A stretch of 64,000 bases of DNA from Pipra filicauda. Taxonomy: Eukaryota; Chordata; Aves; Passeriformes; Pipridae. Position 1 is the stretch's first letter; every line of letters starts with the position of its first letter. Of the stretch, positions 1-16,900 are shown piece after piece. The notes below the pieces were generated by a model that saw nothing but the letters and a program-made list of their open reading frames with translations, was not told where the DNA came from and made no database searches. The position numbers were made by a program, and so were the translations under genes. The stretch spans positions 992,001-1,056,000 of the forward strand of contig NW_024104358.1 in assembly GCF_003945595.2 (NCBI RefSeq), in the 5' to 3' direction.

Positions 1-2869
<2,869 letters not shown>

Positions 2870-4918
2870 TTAGGAAAGAAGTACCCAATGTTTCAAACAT
2901 TTAGCACAAACTGCTGAGAAGTGCCATGTGGTAACCAGAGCTATGTCAGACCATAGCAAATGAACCATCTGTACCTTGACGTGGATTCAGGGTGAGATAT
3001 GTGAGAAAGAAAATGAGAGAAATGCAGCACTGTATAAGACTATTTAGTTCAGGCTACTGTGTTGAATTGTGCTCCACCAGACTCACTGCACCATCCAAGA
3101 CTCTCAACTTAACAGCTTCTACCAGGTATTCATCATTCGACCATACCTTTTTTTCCTTTCTAGGCAAGTAAGTTAAAGTTTTTCTATTACATTTTCAATT
3201 CCTACAACATTTTATGTCTTAAAGAATGTGGGATAAGTAAGCTGTATGCAGCAAGTCAGCAAGTCATTCTCTGCACAGAGTAATGACTTATCCAGCTGAT
3301 TATCTCTCCTTCAGCCCTTTGTACTACTGCAAGTTACCACCTACATCATCCTAACAAGCAAGAGGAATGTACTCTCTACGAGTATATAATGAGATGTGGA
3401 CTAATGACAGCGGAATAAGAGAAGCATCCAGAGAAAAAAATAAAACAAATGCAAACTATACTACAGAAATGCCCATTTAGAACTACAGCAGTAGTTTGTT
3501 TTCTGCCCAAATTTTTACAGTTTCGGCACTCACATAGACAGTAACCTTAACAACCTTCTTGGCATGCATGGCAATTTTAAAATGTGTGGATCCTGAGGCA
3601 ACTTCCCCTTCATGGGACTAGCCCACCTTTGCATTTATATTCTTGTGTAACTGTGCTACTTTTAGTGCTACTTGCAATTAATGGTCCTAAGTTCTCATGT
3701 GCAAAAGAACTTTGCTCAGATACTGTGATGTAATGTTTGACAGACCTGAATAGAAACCTAAACCACAATGTAAAGCTAAAATAAAAGCTGCCCTTTTACC
3801 CTTGCTTGACTTAGAAGGAAAGGGTGGGGAGCCGGGGAAGGAATCAGAACTGCCAGTTTCTACCAGCTACAGATCAGCCTGCAAAGCCTCTCAGGGGAAA
3901 CTCGCTCAAGCTCCCAGAGAAGGCAAAGGGTTCTTTAACCACAATACCTTCTGAAAATTCATTCACCTTATACCCTAGAGTCTTAATTGAAAACTTTGAG
4001 CCTAAGTTACAGCAATTCCTTGGTACAGAATTAAAGCAAAGGCCAAAAAGTTGGCCTCTTCTCCTTGGGATTTTTAAAAACATCCAAATATTTGTAAAAG
4101 ACAAGTGATCTCTGCAAGCACTACAGTACCTACATCTGCAAGTCAGGACAGACTATAGGAACTTAAAAATCAGAAATGATTCTGTGCTTTATATTTATAT
4201 CAGTGTGTCTTAAGACACCAAAAAAATTCTCTTTCCTAGATCATATCCACCTACTATTATCTAACTCCTCTAGAACATATTTACCTACGTAAAAGAAAGA
4301 AACAATTACTAACAATTACTTTGCTTATCCTCCAGACCACAGAAAAGATTGATGTGATCCACCAAGACAGATTTTTTTCACAGTCCAACGAGGATGGAAA
4401 CTGTTCTTTTAGTAGCCAAACTAATTCACTCCTTCACAAAAAGTGAGAGATATTCAAACCAACCTGTAAAAGTACTCCCTGTACACCCTGCTCCAGCAAG
4501 GGCTGGAAATTAGCAGAAGACACTTGGTATGTATGGAATGTGGTCCATAAAAATCCCTCCAACTGTCTTCTCCAAGGATCTTGCCTAGTTGAAGATTCCT
4601 GCACACACCTTTGAAATGCTAACAGACCCCAGCAACACCCAGAAACAGGCAGTTATTGGCTGTCAGCTCCGTTTCAGTGCTCACCAAAGAGAAATGACAA
4701 AGCACAGCAGGACTTTAACCCTGCCTGGAAGAACGCTGCCAGCAGCAAGCTTCCTGTGAATTGCAACTCCTCCCTTCCCAGTGCCCCCAAACAATAGCGA
4801 TTAGGGAGGAGGGTGATAGGGAATGAACAAGGAAATCCTTCTGAGTTACAGCACTCATTTACCATGCATTACAGGAAGCTATAAATGATAGAGGTTTCTG
4901 ATAACATGTTAACATGAC

Positions 4919-6102
4919 TAACCTTATTTCCTTCTACATATGACCAGGTGATCTGCTTAATGGATGAGGGAAAGGCTGTGGATGTTGTCTACTTGGAACT
5001 TTAGTAAAACTTTTGATACTGTCTCCCACAGCATTCTCCTGGAGAAACTGGCTTCTTATGGCTCAGATGGGTGTTCTGTTCACTGGGTATAAAGCTGGTT
5101 GGATGGCCAGGCCCAGGCAGTGGTGGTGAATGGAGTACATTCAGTTGATGGCCAGTCACTAGTGGGGTTCCCCAAGGCTCAGTATTGGGGCCACGTCTTT
5201 CTAGTATCTATCAGTGAACTGGATGAGGGGATCGAGGGCATCCTTAAAAAGTTTGCAGATGACACCAAGTTTGGCAGGAGTGTTGATCTGCTGGAGGTTA
5301 GCACGGCTCTACAGAAGGATGTGGACAGGCCGAATCAATGGGCTGAGCCCAGCTGTATGAGGTTCAATACGGTGAAGTGCCAGGTCCTGCAGTTGGGTGA
5401 CAACAACCCCAGGCAGCACTAAAGGCCAGGGGAACAGTGGCTGGGAAGCTGCCCAGCAGAAAAGGACCTGCGGGTGCTGGTTTACAGCAGCTGAACATGA
5501 GCCATCAGTGTGCCCAGGTGGCCAAGAAGTCCAATGGCATTCTGGCCTGTATCAGAAATAGAGTGGCCAGCAGGACCTGGGCAGTGATTGTTCCCCTGTG
5601 CTCAGCACTGGTGAAGCCACACCTTGAATCCTGTGTCCAGTTTTGGGCCCCTCACTACAAGAAAGACATTGAGGGCTTGGAATGTGTCCAGAGAAGGGCA
5701 ACAAAGCAGCAAAGGAGCAGCTGAGGAACTGGAGTTCTGTAGCCTGGAGAAAAGGAGGCTCAGGAGGACCTTATCGCTCTCTACAAATACCTGAAAGGAG
5801 GCTGTAGCCAGGTGGGGATCGGTCTCTTCTCTCAAGTAATAAGCAATAGGACAAGAGGAAATGGCTTCAGGTTGGGAGGTTTAGGTTGGATTTTAGGAAA
5901 AATTTCTTCATGGAAAAGGTTGTCAAGCATTGGAATAGGCTGCCCAGGGAAGTGGTGGAGTCACCATCCCTGTAAGTATTTAAGAGACATGTAGAGGTGG
6001 TACTTGGGGACTTGGTTTAGTGGTGGACTTGCCAGTGCTGGGTTAAGGGTTGGACTTGATCTCAAAGCTCATTTCCATCTTAAATGATTCTATAATTCTG
6101 TA
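4919..6102 (+). mobile_element. CR1 LINE, 5'-truncated, sense orientation
   Basis: This is the 3' part of a CR1 element: the end of the reverse-transcriptase frame and the 3' UTR. The RT catalytic box reads KFADDTKFG (FADD at 5252-5263), as in CR1 ORF2. The frame is broken by stops and shifts. The element ends in the CR1-type tail GATTCTATAATTCTGTA near 6102. At about 1.2 kb of a usual 4.5 kb it is a dead, 5'-truncated copy lying antisense within SAMD12 intron 1. The left edge is approximate. Confidence 0.88.
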
Positions 6103-9100
6103 ACATCACCTGAATGGATTAAAAATTAAATAAATCACTTGGCAAGATGCTGTCCATCATTCTTTCAAGAGTAATGAATGTTAGTGCTGTTTCAGCAATG
6201 CTTTTTATTGGACTCCTTCAGGATACAAAAGAGAAAAAATGGAAGAGGCTGCTAGCAATTAAATACATGGCCATTACCTTTTAATTGAAAACAGGTGACT
6301 GGTTAAAAGAAACACGGGCTGCCTTAGGAGACCTTTGCAGAGTTGTGAATACTGGAGAGAGAGAGAACTTTTTTTAATTTCCTAGGGGTATTTATTTCCT
6401 AAAGAGAATAAGTATCTCAGTCACTTGGCAAAGCTAATCTCTCTTTGTCATGACACATGTTCAGGTGGCCAGCTCTACTGTTGTCTTCTAGTCCTGCCTC
6501 CAATCCTCAGCTACACAAGGGATAGGAAGCAAAGAATATTTCCTTGCATGGGTCTGTTATTTCCTGTTACCACACAGAAATATACAGATCCATCTCTGTG
6601 GCAGACAGAGGTGGAGCTCTTGCCTCCTTTTAAACGTCAATGCAAACCAAAATTGCTCCCTTTCAAGATCTGTTAAAAGTAGGGAAAGAGGTCGATGTTC
6701 TCTTCTTAAATCAGCACCTTATATAATTTTAGCTAGATAAGGTTAGCTGTAAACTCAGGATCGACTATCAAACCTAATAGGGTATGGGGGGCTAACAGCA
6801 CCCAGGGTTAACGCTCTGTGGAACTGAGTTTAAACAGCTCTCAGAAAATAATCACAAATCACTAACTTTACCACAGCGCAAGTGCTCTGACCCTCTTAGC
6901 TGACACTTCTTAAATCTCTTTCAGAACTTAATGACATTTGTCTGGAAAAGATTCTACGTACAGACAAAGCAGTTTCTTGCTACAATATTGTCCAGACCCT
7001 TACCTGTCATTACTCTGGTATTGGTAACACCAGCTCATCCCACCCTCTGTATTCAGACCATTTCCTCACACCACTGCTTTGACAATATTTCTACTGCCTC
7101 AGCACTTCTTCCTTCTGCCAAACGACATCCATCTCATCAGTCCCAGACTTTAAAAGTCCATCAAGACAACAAACACCCTCCAAATCAGCTGAAAGTATCA
7201 GCCTAATACCACTAGATATCAGCAGTATAATTAGGTTTTGAAACAGAACCTCTTCCAATATTCTTTCATACAATCTCAATATTCATATATCATCCATATG
7301 TCCCAGTAATACAACTCTTCATCCAGTTTCAGATCATTTATATTCTCCCTTCCCTTCTGAAAACCCCACCTCACAGTTGATTAATGCCATGTCTTTCTTC
7401 ATGCTCCCCCAACAATTGTCATTTAACTTGGGTTGAAAGCTTTCTGTGGTGGGAACTTGTTTCCATTTGGAGAGGGAGGGTGGATGTTCTGTAGAACTCT
7501 GATGCACAGCAACAAGCACATGATGAATGGTGCTGGCAGACACAACAATACAGATCCACAGATTACATTTATGAAACAAACTATTATTTAAAACAAAGGT
7601 ACTTAAGTGTTCTTGTACTCCTAACTCAATGGTAGAGCTGAATCTTCTGGAAAATATCCACTTTTCCAGAACTTAAAGAAAAGACTGCTGAGATCTGCCA
7701 AGTTATGAGAGTCAACAGCTCTTCAAGAAAACTAGTGAGTGGAGCACCCAAATTGTAAGAATGACCCCACATCTGTCCTAAAAAAATAGGGAAGGAACAA
7801 AATTAATGCAATACACGGTGTATTTTTTTCCACATGGTGGAACACAACCCTAAGTCCTTTCCATGCATAAAGAGCAAGAGAATTTGTTGCCCTGCAGGAG
7901 CTGCCCGGTACATGTGAGCCGAGCTCCGTGCCCACATAGATCCCTTACAACACGTGCAGGCAATCTGAAAGGAGAGCATGCAGGGCAACGTGAATGCTCT
8001 GCTCCCCTCCCTACCTTCCCTCCCATACGTGCCTGCCTCTCAGCTGGCAAGCAGCCAAGAGACAGCTTGTCTGAGCACGCTTGATGGTACACAGAAGTCA
8101 CCAAGAGCCATAGTAAGTTACTGGCATCTGGGGGCAAGCCTTGTCTTTTCCTAGAGGGTACTCTGTGAATCCTGACTGGAAAAAAGCCTGAAGGCACGGT
8201 TTAAAACACAGCCTTGATACATCCAAAGTTTTGCATGGGCAGATGGAAAGTCTTTGTCTCTCCATCTGTAGGCTCAAGGCTTAGCAGATAAATCTATGAT
8301 CAATTGCTACCTCTGTGCACTCCACTGCCTACCATGTCAAACATTTCATAACTACTTGTTTCAGTGGGAATACTGCTGGCTGCTTAAAATTTTAAACAGA
8401 TCAATTAAGGCTACATTAAAGCATATTTGGCAAGTACTTGAGTTACATGAAATAACAATTGTTCTATTCGAAAGAGTGATCGAGTAAAAATAGCATCATC
8501 TTACTCATGTGCCCTGTTCTCTGTGCATCATAGTCATATGCTTGCTTTTGCTATTTGGAGACAAAAAGCAGGCACAGGAGATACCCATCCAATCTCTAAC
8601 AATCCTTAGAAAACTTACATGTGTCAAATACTGGCAACCTTGCAAGCTTCATTGTGTTCATTTCGCAGACTTAGCTGCACAATACTAAGAGGTAAGTCCA
8701 TACAGTGCATCTGCTACTCCCACCATAAAATGCCACATTGGTGAAAAGGACAAACAAAAGTTCATCCCTATAGTTTGAGCATTAACAAACTCAGGTTGGA
8801 CATAGCAGGGACCTTATAAACAGGGTCCAAATATCTTTTCAGTCATCTCAGTAGTCACAAAGGTCATGAAGATTTACAAGGTATTTCCAGGGAAAAAGAT
8901 CTTTGGACAGCAGCTCTGGACTTGTTCCTTCCATCTCTGCCCATTTATTTGTCAAAAGCAAAGCAAATCTCCAACCACATCAAATTTTGCAGTCAGCACC
9001 TTCAATCAGATTTCTACACATTTCCAGATGCTGCATTTCAATACCAAGTAGTCAAAAAGCATCCCTGAGGTTTTTGCTTGCAAATTCACAACGTGCTTTA

Positions 9101-12100
9101 ACTGGGTTGATCAGAGAGGAGACATTTACATTGAGAACACTGAGGTCTCATTCAGATTGAGATGACTCCTTACACGGACCAAATGAGCAAGAAGGATCTG
9201 CACAGCCAGGCCCTTCCTGTATTTCCCAAAGCTTGTACTTCATTAGTAACTCTGAATATGCCTAGAAAACATGGGATTATTTCAAAGATTATATCTGATC
9301 TGAGCAGATATATAGTACAATACTAAAAACCAAGATTAAAACCAGCTAATAAAGATGGCTTTAATTTGTACTATAAAATTTAGAATTTTTTTGACTACTT
9401 TGTCTGGCAGAAAGTTTTTTCCCCACTCATCAGTTTCCGTAACTCCTATGGATGGTCCATTTGTCTCACCAATCAGGTTCCAGTTTTGAATTACTTCTCC
9501 ATACAGTCTTATCTCTACCTAATGTAAACTGGCATAGTTCCCCCAATACATCACTTTGGACCAGCTGAAACTGCAGTCAAAGTTTCACATGAATACAATC
9601 TGCTGCTTATGTTGCCACCTAGTAAATACTGCTGGCAACCTGCTGAGCAAGCAGCTTCAAGATTTTGCCCACTCTGTTTCTCAAACCTGCCTATCTAATG
9701 GCCACCAAATCAGCAGCATTCACACAGAGCAAAGAAGCCCAGCAAATCAGGATGTCTTCTACTACAGTACAGGTAACATGAATTTATCAGAAACCTCCTC
9801 TAGGCTGAAATTCCAAAGTACTTAAATGAAGTAATATTGGTGTCTAGCTATCTGCTTCTGTTGGTCAGGATCAAAAATCAGCATTAAGCAATTCTAAACA
9901 GGCTGTGCCAAAAGGCAAGCCAGTGCTGAGCTGTGGAGTGCATTATAAACTGCTGCTACTGATGAGCTGTGCCTGGAGCTTTGAGCCCAAAGCTCAGACA
10001 GACACAAGCAGCAAGGCTTAGCAGACAGACACACACACTGCTGTACCTGCAGATCCCTTCAGAGAGTTTCTTGTCTTTCTAGCCTCTCAATCATAACTAC
10101 TAATCATCTACCAGATTAATCAATTTAACAAACAATAAGCTTCTTTCTTACAAGATATGAATTTTACAATCAAGACTTGGTTCAAGCAGTGGGACCTGCC
10201 CAACAGCTGGGAGGTATCTTGAAGGGCAAGATACAGCTCAGCAGAAAAGAAGTGGACATTGAACCAGGTTAAGATGGGCAGGGAAGGCAGAGCAAAGGGG
10301 AGACAGGTATAGGAAGAGGACAGAGGCAGAGGGGGATAAAGTGTTCACAGGAGGAGTGTTCATTTTAGTTTGTAACTGTAAGTTGTGGGGCTTTTGCCTT
10401 TTTTACCCTTTAGAATTATCATCAGCAAGAAAATTTAAAGTTAACTGCATTCCTGATGCAATTATCCCAGAACATCTCTAGCTAGACAACTGGGTAGTCA
10501 TCAACCAATTACTACTACAAGCCACTCGCTCTCTCCAGAAACAATGAAAAAGTACCCAAAACTAAAGCCAAAGAATAACACAGAAAAAGTGTGTTTTCTG
10601 AGAAAATCTACTACACTTCACATACATCTCCCAAATACACTTCAGCTATAAAATGGTATAAAGTTTTGTACAGCATCAGGAGTATATCAAGAATGAGTAA
10701 CTTAGCAGTTTCATATCTAGAATCAAACTAAACTAATAATTTGGATGAAGGCCACACAAATTTTGAGTGTAGAGAAAGAGGAACTCCTTAGTTCTCTATA
10801 GAACAGAAACACTAAGCCCAGAATAAAAAATCCTCTTCTTGTATGAGTTGAGTTGACTTCTAAGACCCTCATCCCACCAGGATACGTGTGGACTTAGGTT
10901 TCTTCAGCTAAAAAATTTCCTTGTACATTTTTTACAATTTTCCTAAGGGAAGCTACTTATTTTATGTATGGCCATATCCACTTGCTATCTCTTATCTCAC
11001 AGACTTTAGTAAATGCTGTAAACATAAAAGACAGTTTCTGTTACACCTGCTCTTCAGGAGACAGACTGCATGTCATCACTATGACAGATAGACCTTGAAG
11101 CTTCAGCAATGCAAAGTTCAGCCTTTGCAACAGCCACGGGATTTCATGATAAAAAGCAGGCACAGTGATTGGACAGTCAAATTATTTCTGAAGCATTTTC
11201 TCATTCCATTTTAATAAAGGTACAGTGGGTACAAGCAGCTCTTGAATTCCCACAAGCAATAGAGGCTCACTGAAAAATGAACCAAGTCAGTGAATAAATA
11301 AGGCCAGACTACCACAAATCCTGTACAGGTATAGATGAAGAGGAGAACATTGGCACACAAGGGGAACTTGTGAGCTATGCAACTAGATTAGAGCAAAATG
11401 AATCTTAGTGAATAAAGTAATAAAGGTCACTAAGTTACATGCATCGCATGTACACTAGAACATAATTTGAGCAATGGATTAAAGTACAAAATAGTTGGTA
11501 ATTTGTTTTGCAAACTAATTGCATCCTCTGTTAATAAGAAGGCTTGTGTGAGCATCTAGAGAGCTTCTCTTGAAAAGTGAAGAATTCTGGATTTCAAGAC
11601 CATGAGATGCACAGACTTGCAATTAAAGAGGGTGCTACAAGAGATAAGAAGTAGAAGTATGAAAAACAAAGTAATGAATTGGTAGATAGAGAGGAAAAGA
11701 CCTAAAATAATTATCTCTCACAAGGAAAAGTATTCACCATACATTACAACTGCCAGTCACCAGCCAACTTAAGCAAACTCCAGACTAGGTATCACTGTTG
11801 CCTTCAAGATTTCACAGAGAATATGGAGAGATAGAAAAGAGAATGAACACACTTGGGTATGCAACAAGTCTTCATTAGTTCCACTAGTCCTGGAAGAAAC
11901 TTGTCTTGCAATGACTGCTTAGGAAATTAGCTAGTCATGCTTCACCACAAATTATATTTCTGAGAATACTTCTCAAGTCCTAACAGCACTATTATTCAAT
12001 TCTATAACCAGCCAGCATTACATCAAAAACCTTTTTTAAACACTAGTGAGCCTATCCAGCACATAAAGAACAGCTCAGACACACACAGGTTAAGTCTTTA

Positions 12101-13912
12101 TTATGTCACCAGAGGTGCACTGACTCACACATGTATCACAGATCTCTGCCTTCACCCTGCTTAGGAAAGCTGGTATCTGCTGAACACATGGCACAGAAAT
12201 GGCTGCAATTCAGACAAGGACCCAGGCTTTATTCCCTGTCACATGAATGATGCACAGTCATCAAAATGAAAAGGAAAATATTCATTCTCACTAGCATAAC
12301 TAGCATGCAGTCTGGCAGTTGACTTGTTTCCAGTCCTGGCTTTCTCTCAACTGCTTAAAAGTTACCTCCTTTATCATTGTTCGAGCTGCCCTTGCCTTGC
12401 ACATTTAACTGAAGTCTGGAAATGCCTTCTTTCCTTCCCCCAGTAAAATTCTTCACCTCCTACTGCTTACTCATACCACTGTATCCTACTCCCTCTAGTA
12501 CCCCAGATGATTTGTGTAGCAACAAACCCTTAGCCAAGAACACGCAGAGGACAATCCAAGAGAAAGGTTCTATTGACACACATTACAATTCTCTTTATGT
12601 TTATGAAACAGCATTACTAAAAGTCTCTTTCTTGCTTTTACTAGTTTATTTGGAAAGAAGCAAATCAACTCAACTAAAAACCCCTCTGGCGGAAGAAAAT
12701 AAAACTTAAAAAAAAAAAAAAGCCACAAAGACAAGGCAGAGGAGAGCAAATGAGAGGGGAAATGAAGGGAAGTAATGACCTGAATGTTCAGCAAGCAAAG
12801 TTCCACATGGATAGGGCTGCACTACGGGCAGGCTAAAATCCACCCCAAATGTCTTCCTCACACCCTTTTCCTGGTCAGTCACACAGTCCCTGCAAGCATA
12901 TTAGATCCTGTAATTGAACGTGGTATTCACTTCAGCTCAAGTTCAGCTCCCTGCACACCTGCTTGCTTCATCCAGGAGCAGCACATACTAGAGTGAATTC
13001 TTGTTGTTTCAAGTAATGAACCTGCTCTTTAAGGCCAAGTTTAGGTCATGCTGCACAGAGAACATACAGCTACTGACAGCAAGTCCCTTACCCTCTTTGC
13101 AGTCCTTTTGCCACAGGGCACTTCTGGAGAGAGAAAAAGGTGAAGGAACATACAACGAACCCAAGACAGAAGCCACTAAGGGTAGATCTGTAGATCTAAT
13201 CTGCTTCAGGCTTTCCTGGAGGTCTTTCTCAGACCATTTTTCATCTAATTTATGCATGTCAGTACCAGTGTTACCAACCCTAGCTGCTGTGGGGAATCAG
13301 TATTTTCCAGGATGGCATTTCTACAGCTGCAGCCTAATGCAGGGCCCCTCCTTCCCCCCAGTCCCATTGACCTGACATAGCAGACAGTTCCTCTTACAGT
13401 ATCAGTTCTCATACACTGGGAAAAAGAGATCTACATATCTTATGCATTACGACCCTGCCTGGTAACATTTTTATAGCTCAGTGCCTAATTTCCCATCTCC
13501 TCTCTGTTTCTGGGTTGTCCTGGCCAAATTTTCCTCTCAGTTACTCAATGCAAATCAAGCTGTTGTGGCGAGTGGAATTGTTCTGGACAAACAACAGGTG
13601 AGCTAGACTTTTGTAATAAAAGTCATTAGGCTGGGTCAGACTAAAAGTCTTGGTCTTTATGCCACTGCTTAAGAAAATGGTGTAAGAGCAGGGCATATAT
13701 GAACTGATCCTGCCTCGGCAGGTTAGAAATAACCCCAGGTTGAAAGTGCACCTGGGGAACTCTGTGTTATATGAAAAACTATTTCCTTTTTTTATTTAAA
13801 GCACAAAACCTTACAGCTTAATTGCTCTGCCTTGTGACCCAGTTCCTTTTTCCACCTCCTCCAAACCATTCATCCAAACCGTTCCTCAAGGCCTAAGGAT
13901 TCTCTTCATGAT
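6103..13912. other. Intronic DNA, nothing recognised
   Basis: Unique-looking AT-rich intron 1 sequence. Many short open frames occur, none paired with good splice sites or resembling a known family. A small perfect hairpin (GAGCTTTG-AGCC-CAAAGCTC) lies at 9978-9997. No RNA gene was recognised. Confidence 0.6.
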
Positions 13913-13999
13913 CATCTCTCTTCCAAGCTAAAGAATCAGAATCTTTGTAACCTGCCCATCTCTTTCCAAGTTAAAGAATGACAAACATTGTAACCTGCC
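13913..13999. repeat. Two-copy tandem duplication, about 44 bp
   Basis: The 44 bp at 13913-13956 and the 43 bp at 13957-13999 are diverged direct copies. Each begins CATCTCT, continues TTCCAAG then TAAAGAAT, and closes with TTGTAACCTGCC. The differences between copies show that the duplication is not recent. Confidence 0.8.
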
Positions 14000-16900
14000 T
14001 TCAGAGAACGCATCTGTCTCTGACCAGCCAACTGCCCTTTTCTGTATTCTTTCCCTCTTTTGGGGTGTGGCAAGCAAAAATTGTAGGCAGCATTCAAAAT
14101 ACAAGAGCAGTATGCTGTGATAGAAACAGAGATCTTCCTTGCCTTGTTTTGAGCTCTCCTTGTACTTCCTGAAGTCTTATTTGCTATTTTAACCAGCACC
14201 TACCAGCCAGGTTGCAGAAGACTTCAAAATACTCAATTTTCTAGCCCCTTTCTCCACCTTTGCTTTTGGCACATTTCAGAACTACTCCCTCCACATTTTT
14301 TGCATGTTTTGAGCAGACAAGTGAGGGCTGAGTCCTGCAAGGGTAAATACCTGCATCCCTTCAAAGGCAACAGCTTTCATGAGAAATAACCCAAAATAGG
14401 ATTGTTCAGTTCCAAACTCTGAATATCTCTTGTTCACAGAAAGGGGCGTCCTTGCATCAGAGATGACACAGTCTGGACAAAAAGAGAGACACCAAAAAGA
14501 CGAAACTGGGCACAAGTAGTTCTAACTGTCTCAGCAGAGAAAGTTGGCTCCAGAACCAGACACAGTATCCCTACCAGACTCAGAAACTCAATACTCAGTG
14601 CACTGAAAAGTAGCCTTCTAACAGCTCTACTACCTCTGCAAACTAGCAGTACCACTTTCACAGACCAATGGGCAAAACAAAAACTTACAGTGCTCCACAG
14701 ATACATCGGTCTGCACTCACTTGCAAGCCTACACAGAGGATGTTTTGGACAGAAATGTCCCCAGGGTTATCAACTCAACAACCAGCACCAGCCTGCAACT
14801 CCCACACCACCCAGCTACCATGCTTTACTTTGAGCTTGTCACTGCTGCTATCCTGCCATAACTCTCGTGACATAGCAGTACTGGGAAGCACTAGAGACTG
14901 GCTCCAAGGACCTTGCCCTGGCCTCATACACTGAGCTATAAACAGAGGAACAAAGCTACACAACCTCCTTGGATGTTGCCAGCCATGCTTGGACATCACA
15001 GAAGAACAAAAGAACTCCAAAACGTCTTGAGAACAGTTCTATTTTATAATTTTCATTTAAACAGTGAACATGAGATCTTACAACGTTGCTACAGGTTTTG
15101 TCAGTACTTTCCAGAAGTACTTTAGGAAATGCATCCAATGTCTAACTTTTGTCATTTGCTCACTTACATTCCCATCTTGGTGGAAAAGCACATGAACTTT
15201 CAAAGCATCATTCCTTTGCCTATATATTACCACCACCTGACAAGTTTTATCCTTATGATGGGATTCAGTTGTACTGAAATAGTAAATTTATATTAATCAA
15301 TGTCCTCCTTGTGCTTCTAAGTCTTCCATGTATTTTAAAGAATAAGGTCAAACACTCAAGGAACTCTACCTGAATTGATTGATCTGAAAGTACTTCTGAG
15401 TTTCCAGGAACACTCTTATCCTACAACGAAATTTCATCCAAGGGAAACACAGTGTGACACCAAGTCTATACCATACCTTGATTCCTGCCTAATACAGGTT
15501 CATTTCTGAAGGCAGAGAGGGGGAAATGATCAAATAACTGCAATCATATCTTTACTCAGTCTGAATACACCCAAAGAGACTCCACTGCAGTGACGTTCTT
15601 TGTTGCCACAGCTTCATTTTGAGATCTCCAATTCCCACTATGGAATGCATCTTCTGAACTTCAGCTCACAGTCTCCCTACATGATGCATGAGAAGCATGG
15701 TGTACCTGTTCAAAATGAGAACTTGGCAACACAAAACAGACTCCTGGACTTAAACAGCTACATTACTCCTCTGGAGAGGGATCATGAACTGTGACTTTTT
15801 CAAGTGCAGCAACATAGATTGGAAAGCTCTAAGCAGTGGTTCAAAGCAGAGAAGCACACACTGCCACTAGGCTGTATGCACACTGCAGGGGTGGAAGAGA
15901 GGTTGTGCTGTTGCTGACCAAGAAATAAGGGTGTAGATGTCACAGCCCAACAAGAAGGCTGCCACATGAATGTGGATAGGAGAAGACCTATCTTCCAGTC
16001 TGGTATCCCATAATTGCTGATGCATTTTTGCAATAAATGGTCACAAAATAACATACAAGACCAAAGGCTAACATCCAAATCTTATGCCTCGCTGTCCTGT
16101 GTGCACCTCCAGCACTGGTCTTAATCATCTCCTCTGCTATGACCCAATGGGACTGTTTCAGCTGGAAAGGTGAAATGAGATATGTCTCTCAGTCCAGCTT
16201 CCAATTGGCAGATCTTTCCAAGCCACATGTTGGAGTCCCTCTAGCTAAGAAGTGGTTAGAAATTACTGAAGAAAACAAAAACACTGATGGAAGCGTGTGC
16301 TATTTTTGAGTCAGAGGGTTTGTTACTTCTTTGCTCCATAGGCAAGTTAAGTGTGCTGAAACACCATCTATTAGATCACGTTCCCTGGAAACTTGGAGAC
16401 ATCTAGTCTGAGATTGAAGTGGGTGTAGGACTAAGACAAAGCTGAATAAATGAATACCTGTCAAAAGAGTTGCACTTTTGGGCACACCCTGGAACAGCAT
16501 GATAGGTACCTACATTGAAAGCTGCTTCAAAGCTGTCCTTCGGGCGATCCTGAACTCACTTTAACATTCCGGGCAGAGTTGGCATAGCATATCTATGAGC
16601 TCACCATATCTCCAGTCTCTGAGGAAACACATGGCACCATTCAATATCCATGGAGTTGCTAGGCACTGAAGGCATTCCACCCAGGTGCATCAGGTTGCTG
16701 AAATTCAGAGGATCACTTTGATGGTTGGTTACAAGCTGCAAGTAACTTCTGTCCTGCAGCAATTAACCTTGATACCACCCCCAGAATGCCCTAACCTCCT
16801 TCAAGTCTTAATCCCCTTGAGAATTACTAAGGGGTAAGACCAGCCATTGTCATTTTATGTCAGCAAGGCTCCACTTCTTAGTAAAAAATATTACCCTGTA

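Noticed and set aside
5099..5724. Open frames of 107 and 95 codons around 5.1-5.7 kb as possible genes
   Set aside because: They are parts of the CR1 reverse-transcriptase end and 3' region, as shown by the FADD box and the CR1 tail.
12699..12722. AATAAA followed by a run of about 15 A as a processed-pseudogene tail
   Set aside because: The spacing is only a few bases and no coding remnant was seen to its left.
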